This document shows, one piece after another, positions 1 through 6,565 of a stretch of 7,025 nt of DNA. The DNA is from Myxococcales bacterium (lineage in GTDB: Bacteria; Myxococcota; Bradymonadia; UBA7976; UBA1532). Within the stretch, counting starts at the first letter, position 1; every line of letters starts with the position of its first letter. The notes under the pieces are model-generated. The model made no database searches, was not told where the DNA came from, and was given only the letters and a program-made list of their open reading frames with translations. Position numbers and translations under genes: made by a program. The DNA is taken from contig JAGQJJ010000201.1 in NCBI GenBank assembly GCA_020430675.1, positions 1 through 7,025 on the forward strand, written 5' to 3'.

Positions 1-738
1 GACTTCCAACGACAGCAAGCCGGTTTTCCGCGGGTTCGCGAGGCCATCGCCACCGACGGCGGCGGGCTCGCCGAGCGCTACCGCGCCGCAGGCGCCGCCT
101 GGCCGCCCCGCCTCTTTTTGCGGGCCTTCAAGCTCGAGGGCGAGCTCGAGATCTGGGCCGCGCCGCAACACGGCGAACGCTACGTGCGCGTGCGCGCCGT
201 GCCCATCTGCGCGGCGAGCGGCGTGCTCGGCCCGAAGCGGCGACAGGGCGACTTCCAAGTGCCTGAGGGCTTCTACCGCATCGACCGCTACAACCCGCAG
301 AGCCAGTTCCACCTGTCGCTGGGCATCGACTACCCCAACGCGGTCGACCGGGCCCGCGCCAAGGCCGGCCATCCTTTGGGCGGTGACATCTTCATCCACG
401 GCGATTGCGTCACGATCGGCTGCCTGCCGCTGGGCAACCGGCCGATGGAGGGTGTCTACCTGGCCGCGGTCGCCGCCCGCGATGGGGGCCAGCGGCAGAT
501 CCCGGTGCACATCTTTCCGTGCCGCTTCGACACGCAGACCTGTCAGGACGCGCTGGCCAAGGCGGGCGCCATGCGCCCCGCCGACGCGATCACCTGGCCG
601 ATGCTGATGCCCGCCTATGCCTTCTTCGAGCGCCAGGGCGTGCCGCCGCGCACCCGAGCGCGCAGCAATGGCACCTATTCGATCGCTCCGGGACGGATCG
701 CGCCGGTGCGCAGGATCCTTGACGTTCACCTGCCCTGA
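1..738 (+). CDS. YafK-like murein L,D-transpeptidase family protein (5' end missing)
   Basis: The open frame runs from base 1 without a stop, and family-like sequence (PRVREAI, then LFLRAFKLEGELEIW) lies before the first possible start (TTG at 118). The true start is therefore upstream of the window, and 245 C-terminal residues are visible. Conserved landmarks are PICAASGVLGPK, GDFQVPEGFY, the YPNAVDRA stretch and the catalytic block IHGDCVTIGC, with His at 397-399 and the likely nucleophilic Cys at 421-423. This is the YkuD-fold, YafK-like branch. Known members are periplasmic enzymes acting on peptidoglycan stem peptides; E. coli YafK (DpaA/LdtF) releases Braun lipoprotein from murein, so transpeptidase versus hydrolase activity cannot be decided here. 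After the active site the motif reads GCLPLGN, not the GC(Y/F)AM form of proteobacterial YafK. The signal peptide would be outside the window. It converges on the next gene with a 22-bp gap. Confidence 0.9.
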   Translation, partial: DFQRQQAGFPRVREAIATDGGGLAERYRAAGAAWPPRLFLRAFKLEGELEIWAAPQHGERYVRVRAVPICAASGVLGPKRRQGDFQVPEGFYRIDRYNPQSQFHLSLGIDYPNAVDRARAKAGHPLGGDIFIHGDCVTIGCLPLGNRPMEGVYLAAVAARDGGQRQIPVHIFPCRFDTQTCQDALAKAGAMRPADAITWPMLMPAYAFFERQGVPPRTRARSNGTYSIAPGRIAPVRRILDVHLP

Positions 739-760
739 CATTGTCCGGTCGCGTGGGCGA

Positions 761-1417
761 TCAGTCGATCCGCCACGCCGCGCCGATGAAGGGCGACCAC
801 TCTTGCGTGCCGTGCACCAGCTCGTCGCGCAGCGGCTCGTCGCGTCGGTCGTAGTAGCGGACCCGGTACTCGACCCGCAGCACGAGGTCGAGCTGCGACA
901 CCACGTTGATCTGCCCGCCGATCGCCGCCAGCCAGGCGACGGTGGGCGAGGTGCGCAACGCGGCGTCGGTGTCGCCGTCCTTCGCCGCAAGGTCGGCGCG
1001 CGCGTCATCCCAGCGGCGACCGAGCGCGCCGTAGCCCAGCTCGGCGAAGACCATGCGCCATTGCCCACGGATGACCGGGCCGATCCACAGCTCGCTGAAG
1101 TCGCCGCCCACCTCGCCTTCGACCACCGCGCGATTCTGGTCGTCGAGCCCGACAAAGCGGCCGGCATTGCGCGTGCCGGTATCGAAGCGCGCGAAGATCC
1201 CGGCGCTCAGCGGGCCGAAGAAGCGCCAGGTCGCAAGACCCGCGAAGCCGAGCTTGCTCTCTTCGACCAGCCGCTCACCGCGCGCGCCGCCGATCTCGGA
1301 CTTCACCTGCTGCTCGAAGCGGTTGAACGTCAGCGCCAGATCGAAGCGCAGAAACTCGGCGTGCGCGGCGGGCGCGGCGAGCAGGGCGGCCACGAGGGCC
1401 AGGATCGAAGGTCGCAT
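761..1417 (-). CDS. Exported beta-rich protein, probably outer-membrane, function unknown
   Basis: The 218-residue product starts with a clear Sec signal peptide (MRPSILALVAALLAAPAAHA, predicted cleavage after residue 20, AHA|EF). The open frame extends 62 codons further upstream, but ATG 1417 is chosen because GGGAGG lies 8 nt before it and the signal peptide begins there; the upstream part is Arg-rich and overlaps the divergent gene. The mature part has many stretches of alternating polar and hydrophobic or aromatic residues (for example LGFAGLATWRFFG at 56-68, LWIGPVIRGQWRMVFAELGYG at 110-130, LVLRVEYRVRYYD at 178-190, WSPFIGAAWRID at the C-terminus). This suggests antiparallel strands of a small beta-barrel, perhaps eight. 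The C-terminus is Asp, not the classical Phe, so barrel insertion is an inference. I do not recognise a named family. The mature protein has no cysteine. It is convergent with the transpeptidase and divergent from the esterase. Confidence 0.8.
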   Translation of the reverse strand: MRPSILALVAALLAAPAAHAEFLRFDLALTFNRFEQQVKSEIGGARGERLVEESKLGFAGLATWRFFGPLSAGIFARFDTGTRNAGRFVGLDDQNRAVVEGEVGGDFSELWIGPVIRGQWRMVFAELGYGALGRRWDDARADLAAKDGDTDAALRTSPTVAWLAAIGGQINVVSQLDLVLRVEYRVRYYDRRDEPLRDELVHGTQEWSPFIGAAWRID

Positions 1418-1481
1418 CTTCAAGGCCTCCCGGCGGCGGGGTTGATGCGCGGTCGCGTCTGGGGTACGCATCTGTCCCATC
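1418..1481. other. Divergent intergenic region, beta-rich protein gene / esterase
   Basis: These 64 bp must hold the promoters of both flanking divergent genes, unless these lie inside coding sequence. On the plus strand TTGATG (1442-1447), a 17-bp spacer and TACGCA (1465-1470) form a poor promoter match that would start transcription only a few bases before the esterase ATG. No good dyad or other site was seen. Confidence 0.3.
1426..1431 (-). promoter_or_regulatory. Shine-Dalgarno for the exported beta-rich protein
   Basis: Read on the minus strand this is GGGAGG, 8 nt before ATG 1417. It decides the start in favour of 1417 over the longer frame opening at 1603. Confidence 0.75.
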
Positions 1482-2450
1482 ATGCGCCATCTCGTCGCCA
1501 ACCTGCGAGCCCATGTCCGTCGCCGCGCCGGCGGGGTGGTCATCGACGCCACCCTGAACTCGATCTCCCGCGCCGGTCGCCTGCACCCGAACAGCCTGGC
1601 CATTCAGCGCGGCGTCGACGTCATCCGCGACGTGCCGTACCTGCCGTCGGGCGACCGCTGGCATCGGCTCGACGTCTATCGACCGACCGACCATCCCGGC
1701 CCGCATCCGGTGCTCTTCTATGTGCACGGCGGCGGCTTCCGCATCCTGTCGAAAGACACGCATTGGATGATGGGGCTGCAATTTGCGCGGCGCGGGTTCA
1801 CGGTCTTCAGCATCAATTACCGCCTGGCGCCGGCCTCACCGTATCCGGCCGCGCTGCAGGACGCCTTCGCCGCCGCCGCCTTCGTGCGCGACCACGCCGC
1901 CGATTACGGCGCGGACCCGTCGCGCTTTGTGCTCGCGGGCGAGTCGGCCGGCGGCAACATCGTCTGCGCGATGACCGCGGCCCATTGCTATCGGCGCCCC
2001 GAACCGTGGGCGCGGGCGTTCTACGACCTGAACCTGCCCATCGAAGCGGTCATGCCGGCGGCCGGGTTGCTCCAGGTGACCGATCCCGACCGCTTCCGCC
2101 GCCGGCGGCCCGATCTGCCGGCGTGGCTGATGGACCGCATCACCGAGGTCTCCGAGGGTTATCTGCACAAAGCGGGCGACGCGCCGCTGGCCGATCCGCT
2201 GCTGATCTTCGAAGCCGGCGCGCCGCCCGAACGGCCGATTCCGCCGATGCTGGCCACCGCGGGCACGCGCGACCCCATCCTCGATGATACGCGCCGCCTC
2301 GGGCCGGCCATCGAGCGCCTCGGCGGCACCTGCGACGTGCGCATCTATCCCGGCGGCGCGCACGCTTTTCACGCCGTGTTCTGGCGCGATCTGGCCCGGC
2401 AATGCTGGGCCGACCACTTCGCCTTCCTCGATCGCCACGTTCCGCGCTGA
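1482..2450 (+). CDS. Alpha/beta hydrolase, hormone-sensitive-lipase-type carboxylesterase
   Basis: The 322-residue protein carries the full HSL-family signature. The oxyanion-hole motif is VHGGGF at 81-86, followed by INYRLAP at 111-117 and SPYPAALQD at 119-127. The nucleophile elbow is GESAGG with Ser155, the probable acid is Asp264 in GTRDP, and the catalytic His294 is in GGAHAFH. Family members hydrolyse short- to medium-chain esters such as acylglycerols, acetylated sterols or drug-like esters; the natural substrate cannot be read from sequence. No signal peptide is seen, so it is probably cytoplasmic; the Arg-rich first 20 residues could contact membrane. ATG 1482 is the only convincing start: the frame has a stop at 1443-1445 and no start codon in between. 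No Shine-Dalgarno precedes it; the nearest GGGG is about 17 nt away. It diverges from the beta-rich protein gene and ends 1 bp from the end of the convergent lipoprotein gene. Confidence 0.93.
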   Translation: MRHLVANLRAHVRRRAGGVVIDATLNSISRAGRLHPNSLAIQRGVDVIRDVPYLPSGDRWHRLDVYRPTDHPGPHPVLFYVHGGGFRILSKDTHWMMGLQFARRGFTVFSINYRLAPASPYPAALQDAFAAAAFVRDHAADYGADPSRFVLAGESAGGNIVCAMTAAHCYRRPEPWARAFYDLNLPIEAVMPAAGLLQVTDPDRFRRRRPDLPAWLMDRITEVSEGYLHKAGDAPLADPLLIFEAGAPPERPIPPMLATAGTRDPILDDTRRLGPAIERLGGTCDVRIYPGGAHAFHAVFWRDLARQCWADHFAFLDRHVPR

Positions 2451-2451
2451 G

Positions 2452-3345
2452 TCATTGGCCGTCCAGGCAATAGAGCCTTGCGCGGTTGCGGCAGCCGTAG
2501 GCCGAGGCGCCGGCGCCGTACAGGCTGATCCAGCGGTGGTCCCGTTGGTCGGCGCGGCCCACGTCGACCGCGCCGGCCGCCTCGCCGCGGGTGCCCCACC
2601 CGTTGCACCAGGTATTGGGCTGGGCGTCGGGGTCGCCATCGCCGTCGGTGCCCGTCCAGACGTGCAGATTGCCGGCCAGCGGTGCGCCGGTCTCGTCGCT
2701 GTCGATGGCGTGGCGCAGGCTGTCATCCCAAAGGTCGGCCGCGTTCTCCGCCACGCGCGCCCCGGCGATCGTCTCGATCGGACCCCGCACCACGACATGG
2801 TCGCGCGCCGCGACGCCTTCGTCCGAGATCAGCGCGCGCCAGACGCCCTGCAATCCGGCGGCCTCGGCGGCGGCGGCGCAGCGGGCATCGGCGCCGACGA
2901 CGCCGCCCAGGTTGGCGTCCAGCTCGGCGGCGGTGACAAAGACGCGGTGCACCGCGGGCGGCGGCGGGCCATCGGGTTCGAGGTCCGGCGCGGCGTTGAT
3001 CACGGCGTCGACAATCGCATCGACCGCGCCACCGTCGATCATCGCGTCGAGCGGCATCGCGTCGAGCGGCATCGCGTCGACCACATGGCCATCGATGGTG
3101 GCGTCGAGCGGCACCGCGTCTTGCGCCACGGCATCGATGGCCACGTCATCCGCCTCGGCGTCTCCCGGACCCTGATCGGCGGTTGCGTCGGTCACGCGCA
3201 CATCCGGCGCGCCATCGAGCCGCCGCGCATCGGCGGCCGCGTCGGCCGGTGGACGAAACGCATCCGCGCCCGGTCGGGCGACCTCGGCGCCGTCATTGCA
3301 GGCCCAAAACGCGGCCACGCACAGCCACATCGCTCGGCGGCGCAT
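2452..3345 (-). CDS. DUF1554-domain lipoprotein with Asp/Ala-rich linker
   Basis: The 297-residue product has three parts. Residues 1-16 form a short signal sequence (MRRRAM, a hydrophobic core, then FWAC with Cys16); the Cys suggests lipidation by signal peptidase II, although Phe at -3 makes the lipobox weak. Residues 17-132 are a low-complexity acidic linker rich in Asp, Ala and Pro, including MPLDAMPLDAM. Residues 134-295 match DUF1554: RVFVTAAELDANLGG, GADARC, LQGVWRALISDE, VWTGT, WCNGW, RWISLYG and a terminal RLYC. The domain has four cysteines (156, 247, 285, 293), enough for two disulfides, fitting an extracytoplasmic location. DUF1554 is known from Leptospira and myxobacterial surface proteins, with no assigned activity; I believe its fold is related to endostatin/C-type-lectin domains, which would suggest ligand binding, but this is inference. 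ATG 3345 is preferred over Met6 because GGAGGT sits just upstream. Confidence 0.88.
   Translation of the reverse strand: MRRRAMWLCVAAFWACNDGAEVARPGADAFRPPADAAADARRLDGAPDVRVTDATADQGPGDAEADDVAIDAVAQDAVPLDATIDGHVVDAMPLDAMPLDAMIDGGAVDAIVDAVINAAPDLEPDGPPPPAVHRVFVTAAELDANLGGVVGADARCAAAAEAAGLQGVWRALISDEGVAARDHVVVRGPIETIAGARVAENAADLWDDSLRHAIDSDETGAPLAGNLHVWTGTDGDGDPDAQPNTWCNGWGTRGEAAGAVDVGRADQRDHRWISLYGAGASAYGCRNRARLYCLDGQ
3044..3115. repeat. 15-bp coding repeat units in the lipoprotein linker
   Basis: The unit gcgtcgagcggcatc occurs in perfect tandem at 3044-3058 and 3059-3073. A third copy with one changed base (gcgtcgagcggcacc) is at 3101-3115. On the minus strand each unit encodes a five-residue, Asp/Ala-containing step of the linker (MPLDA in the tandem pair). 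The length is a multiple of three, so unit gain or loss would change linker length without a frameshift. Confidence 0.8.
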
Positions 3346-3348
3346 CCC

Positions 3349-3354
3349 ACCTCC
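3349..3354 (-). promoter_or_regulatory. Shine-Dalgarno for the DUF1554 lipoprotein
   Basis: Minus-strand GGAGGT is followed by GGG and then ATG 3345. The spacing is short (3 nt after the T, about 4 nt after GGAGG), but it supports the first Met rather than Met6, which would be about 18 nt away. Confidence 0.6.
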
Positions 3355-3383
3355 ATGGAAAGGGCTGGCCCCGGCCTTGGCGC

Positions 3384-3399
3384 GCGGGCATCATCCCGC
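3384..3399. other. Inverted repeat GCGGG-N6-CCCGC in the divergent intergenic gap
   Basis: A perfect 5-bp inverted repeat with a 6-nt spacer (catcat) lies in the 128-bp gap between the lipoprotein gene and ydiJ. It is 38 bp before the former start and 74 bp before the latter. It could be an operator dyad shared by both genes. In a GC-rich sequence a dyad of this size is easily found by chance, so this is only a candidate. I see no convincing -35/-10 pair in the gap. Confidence 0.2.
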
Positions 3400-3455
3400 C
3401 GCGGTCGGCGCCTGGGCTTCGTCCAGTGTGTCGCCCGGCCCGTGGTGAGTAAACC

Positions 3456-3460
3456 GAGGA
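3456..3460 (+). promoter_or_regulatory. ydiJ: Candidate Shine-Dalgarno for ydiJ
   Basis: GAGGA lies 13 nt before ATG 3474. The spacing is longer than ideal, but no in-frame GTG or TTG closer to it offers a better start. Confidence 0.4.
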
Positions 3461-3473
3461 ATCAGACACCCGC

Positions 3474-6400
3474 ATGATCCCCCGCCTGCCGCCCGGCGAG
3501 CCCGTTCGCGACGCCTACCTGGCCTTTCTCGACGCCCTGCCGGCCGGCGGGTTTGGCGGCGACGTGCGGGTCGACCATGCCGCGCGGCTCGTGCACGCCA
3601 CCGACAACAGCGTCTACCAATGGCTGCCGCAGGCGGTCATCGCGCCGCGCTCGGCGGACGATGTGGTCGCGGTCATGCGCCTGCTCGCCGAGCCGCGCTT
3701 CGCCGACGTGCACCTGGCGCCGCGGGGCGGCGGCACGGGCACCAATGGCCAGTCGCTGACCGACGGCCTCGTGCTCGACCTGTCGCGACACCTCAATCAG
3801 ATTCTGGAAGTGAACCTCGCGGAAGGCTTCGCCCGCGTGCAGCCCGGCGTGGTGCTCGACCAGCTCAACGACCACTTGCGCCCGCACGGCGTCTTCTTCG
3901 CGCCCGACCTGTCGCCCAGCAGCCGCGCGACCATCGGCGGCATGATCAGCACCGACGCCGCCGGCAAGGGCTCGCGCATCTACGGCAAGACCAGCGAGCA
4001 CATCCTCGCGCTGACCACGGTCTTCAGCGACGGCACCGTCTTCACCTCAAGCCCGGTCGATGAGGCCGAGGCCGCCGCTCTGGCCGGCCGCAACGACCGC
4101 GTCGGCGACATCCACCGCGAGCTGTTGCGCGTCACCGACGAGCGCGCCGACCTCATCGCCCAGGTCTTCCCCAAGCTGCGGCGCTTCATGACGGGCTATA
4201 ACCTCGCCCGGGTGCGCCGCGACGGCCGCTTCGACCTCAACGCGCTGCTCGCCGGCGCCGAGGGCACGCTCGGCGTGCTGGTCGAAGCCCGCGTGCGCCT
4301 GACGCCCATCCCCACCTGCGCGCGGCTGGTGCTGCTCAAGTACGCCCGCTTCGAAGACGCGCTGGGCTCGGCCGAGCTGCTCGTCGCCAGCGATCCGGCG
4401 GCGATCGAGACCATCGACGAGATGGTGCTGGGCCTCGCCCGCCGCGACATCATCTGGCGCGACGTGCGCGCGGCCATCGGCGAAGACTCGGCGTCGGTGC
4501 GCGCGATCAACCTCGTTGAGTTCACCGGCACCGACCCGGCCGTCGTCGACGCGCAGGTTGATGCCTTGCTGGCTTCGATGGCCGACCACGGCGCGCCCTA
4601 TCGCCCGCTCGGCCACCACGTCGCCCGCGATGACGCCGAGCGCGCCGCGCTCTGGGCCCTGCGCAAGAAGGGCGTCGGGCTGCTGGGCAACGCCGAGGGC
4701 CCCCGCAAGCCGGTCCCGTTTGTCGAAGACACCGTAGTCCCGCCGGTGAACCTGCGCGCCTATATCGCCGAGTTCCGCGCGCTGCTCGACGCCGAGGGGC
4801 TGACCTACGGCATGTTCGGCCACATCGACGTCGGCTGCCTGCACGTTCGCCCGGCGCTCGACCTGACCGACCCCGACGACGAAGCCCGCCTGCGCCGCAT
4901 CTCGGACGGCGTCTGCGCGCTGGTGCAGAAGTACGGCGGCGTCATCTGGGGCGAGCATGGCCGTGGTTTTCGCAGCGAATACGGCCCGCGCTTCTTCGGC
5001 GAGACGCTCTACGCCGAGCTTCGCCGCGTCAAGGCGGCGTTCGACCCGAAGAACCAGCTCAACCCGGGCAAGCTGGCCACGCCGGCCGGCAGCGATGCGG
5101 CGCTGGTCAGCATCGATGATGCGAAACGCGGCGCCTTCGACCGGCAGATCCCCGCCGAGGTGCGCGCCCGCTTTGCGCCCGCGGTGCACTGCAACGGCAA
5201 CGGCGCCTGCTTCGATTACCACCCCGACCACCTGATGTGCCCGTCCTCGCGGGCCACGCGCGACCGCGTGCACTCGCCCAAGGGGCGCGCGGGCGTGATG
5301 CGCGAGTGGCTGCGCCTGCTGGCGGCCGCGGGTCATACGCCCGACCCCGAAGCGCGCCCGGCCAGCTTCGCGCGCCGCGCCGTGGCCACGCTGCGTGGCG
5401 GCGACGATTACTCGCACGCCGTCTACGAGGCGATGAACGGCTGCCTGGCCTGCAAGGCGTGCACGACGCAATGCCCGATTCGCGTCGACGTGCCGACCTT
5501 CCGCGCCGACTTCTTCGCGCTCTACCACACGCGCTATCTGCGCCCGCTGCGCGACCATCTGATCGCGGGCCTGGAACGCGCCGCCGCGCTCGGGGCGCGT
5601 TTCCCGCGCTTCGCCAACGCGCTTGCCCGCTTCGGCCCGGCGCGCGCGGTGCTGCGGCGCGTCGGCATCGTCGACGCGCCGGCGTTGACGGTCGAGTCGG
5701 TCGCCGCCGGCCTCGCCGCTCGCCGCGTGCCGCGCTTTGATCTCAAGCGGCTGCAGGCCCTCTCACCCGGCGAGAAGGCGTCGTCGGTCATCGTGCTGCA
5801 AGACGCCTTCACCAGCTTCTTCGACAGCCGCGCCTTGCTGGCCACCTACGATCTGCTGACCGCGCTGGGCCTCAGCGTGCACATCGCGCCCTTCTTCGAG
5901 AACGGCAAGGGCCTGCACATCCGCGGCTTCACCCGGCGCTTCCGCCGCCTCGCCGCCCGCAACGCCGAGCGGCTGCGCGCCCTCGCCGCCCCCGGGGTGC
6001 CGCTGATCGGCATCGAACCTGCCGTGGTGCTGACCTATCGCGACGAGTACCCGCATGCGCTCGGCGTGGCGCCCGACGCGCTGGGTTTTTCGGTGCAGAT
6101 GCTTCAGGAGTGGCTGCAGGGCCACCTCGACCGCCTGCGCGCCCATGCCACGCCCGGCGAGGCCCCGTACGCGCTGCTGGCCCATTGCACCGAGCGCGCT
6201 TTGGCCCCCGGCGCGCCCGCCGACTGGCGCCGCGTCTTTCAGGCCGTCGGCCTCGACCTGCACAACGAAGCGGTCGGCTGCTGCGGCATGTGCGGCGTCT
6301 TTGGCCATGAGGCCCAGCACGCCGAAGAGTCGCGCGCCCTCTTTGCGCAAAGCTGGGCCCGCGCCCTGGACCGGGTGCCCGCCGGGCGGGCATTGGCCGA

Positions 6401-6500
6401 CGGTTTTTCGTGCCGCAGCCAGGTCGAGCGCTGCGGCGCGCCGCCGGTTCGGCACCCCGCGGAGGTCCTGCGCGACCATCTGGCCGCCCGCACCCGTTGA
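3474..6500 (+). CDS. ydiJ: YdiJ-type FAD/iron-sulfur dehydrogenase (D-2-hydroxyglutarate dehydrogenase)
   Basis: The product has 1008 residues, close to E. coli YdiJ (about 1018). From about 50 to 280 is a PCMH-type FAD-binding domain with APRGGGTGTNGQ (82-93), DLSPSSRATIGGM and TDAAGKGSRIYGKTSEH. From about 280 to 535 is the FAD-oxidase C-terminal domain with GHIDVGCLHVRP (449-460), WGEHGRG (492-498) and NQLNPGKL; His450, His457 and Glu494/His495 are the likely metal/substrate residues. Next come iron-sulfur motifs: Cys573, Cys579 and Cys589-Pro, then CLACKACTTQCP with Cys657, 660, 663 and 667. The C-terminal CCG-type domain has HCTE (904-907), GCCGMCG (935-941) and SCRSQVERCG (979-988). The family oxidises D-2-hydroxy acids, chiefly D-2-hydroxyglutarate to 2-oxoglutarate, passing electrons through FAD and Fe-S to an acceptor. 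All motifs look intact. D-lactate or another 2-hydroxy acid remains possible as substrate. No signal peptide; probably cytoplasmic or peripheral at the inner membrane. Confidence 0.92.
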   Translation: MIPRLPPGEPVRDAYLAFLDALPAGGFGGDVRVDHAARLVHATDNSVYQWLPQAVIAPRSADDVVAVMRLLAEPRFADVHLAPRGGGTGTNGQSLTDGLVLDLSRHLNQILEVNLAEGFARVQPGVVLDQLNDHLRPHGVFFAPDLSPSSRATIGGMISTDAAGKGSRIYGKTSEHILALTTVFSDGTVFTSSPVDEAEAAALAGRNDRVGDIHRELLRVTDERADLIAQVFPKLRRFMTGYNLARVRRDGRFDLNALLAGAEGTLGVLVEARVRLTPIPTCARLVLLKYARFEDALGSAELLVASDPAAIETIDEMVLGLARRDIIWRDVRAAIGEDSASVRAINLVEFTGTDPAVVDAQVDALLASMADHGAPYRPLGHHVARDDAERAALWALRKKGVGLLGNAEGPRKPVPFVEDTVVPPVNLRAYIAEFRALLDAEGLTYGMFGHIDVGCLHVRPALDLTDPDDEARLRRISDGVCALVQKYGGVIWGEHGRGFRSEYGPRFFGETLYAELRRVKAAFDPKNQLNPGKLATPAGSDAALVSIDDAKRGAFDRQIPAEVRARFAPAVHCNGNGACFDYHPDHLMCPSSRATRDRVHSPKGRAGVMREWLRLLAAAGHTPDPEARPASFARRAVATLRGGDDYSHAVYEAMNGCLACKACTTQCPIRVDVPTFRADFFALYHTRYLRPLRDHLIAGLERAAALGARFPRFANALARFGPARAVLRRVGIVDAPALTVESVAAGLAARRVPRFDLKRLQALSPGEKASSVIVLQDAFTSFFDSRALLATYDLLTALGLSVHIAPFFENGKGLHIRGFTRRFRRLAARNAERLRALAAPGVPLIGIEPAVVLTYRDEYPHALGVAPDALGFSVQMLQEWLQGHLDRLRAHATPGEAPYALLAHCTERALAPGAPADWRRVFQAVGLDLHNEAVGCCGMCGVFGHEAQHAEESRALFAQSWARALDRVPAGRALADGFSCRSQVERCGAPPVRHPAEVLRDHLAARTR

Positions 6501-6525
6501 CGCCTGCCAGCGCAGGGCCCAAACT
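6497..6525 (+). promoter_or_regulatory. Candidate sigma-70-like promoter for the DUF3332 gene
   Basis: TTGACG (6497-6502, five of six matches to the -35 consensus) is followed by a 17-bp spacer and CAAACT (6520-6525, three of six at -10). The -35 overlaps the ydiJ stop codon. A 5-bp inverted repeat CCTGC-N4-GCAGG (6503-6516) lies inside the spacer and could be an operator. Initiation would fall near 6532, giving a leader of about 34 nt with the ribosome binding site in it. The -10 is weak and chance matching is possible. Confidence 0.25.
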
Positions 6526-6556
6526 CCGATCACGCCACGTCAAGACCCTCAGATTT

Positions 6557-6561
6557 GGAGG
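6557..6561 (+). promoter_or_regulatory. Shine-Dalgarno for the DUF3332 gene
   Basis: GGAGG lies 4 nt before ATG 6566 and sets that start. It also shows the gene is translated independently of ydiJ, which ends 65 bp earlier. Confidence 0.7.
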
Positions 6562-6565
6562 CCTC

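Noticed and set aside
739..760. Bidirectional terminator in the 22-bp convergent gap.
   Set aside because: No inverted repeat of useful length and no T/A tracts are present.
617..2287. A 556-codon plus-strand open frame spanning the transpeptidase end, the beta-rich protein gene (antisense) and most of the esterase.
   Set aside because: It is low-complexity Arg/Ala/Pro-rich, matches no family and overlaps three genes with strong evidence. Such frames are common shadows in GC-rich DNA.
3360..3380. Inverted repeat around ggctggccccggcc.
   Set aside because: The stem has internal mismatches and is GC-only; it is no more than expected by chance at this base composition.
2284..3477. A 397-codon plus-strand open frame antisense to the lipoprotein gene, with repeated short His/Arg/Val/Asp motifs (RHRVERHRVD).
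   Set aside because: The apparent repeats are the mirror of the Asp/Ala linker codons on the real strand. The minus-strand reading has a signal sequence, ribosome site and DUF1554 domain; this one has none.
4047..5558. A 503-codon minus-strand open frame antisense to ydiJ.
   Set aside because: It lies fully inside a gene with intact FAD and Fe-S motifs and has the Ala/Arg/Gly/Val-rich composition of an antisense shadow, with no recognisable domain.
6503..6520. Possible rho-independent terminator after ydiJ (CCTGC-N4-GCAGG).
   Set aside because: The stem is only 5 bp and no T-run follows, so it is not a credible intrinsic terminator; it was kept only as part of a promoter/operator candidate.
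5763..6533. A 256-codon minus-strand open frame over the ydiJ 3' end.
   Set aside because: It is antisense to the CCG-type domain of ydiJ with no family resemblance or convincing ribosome site.
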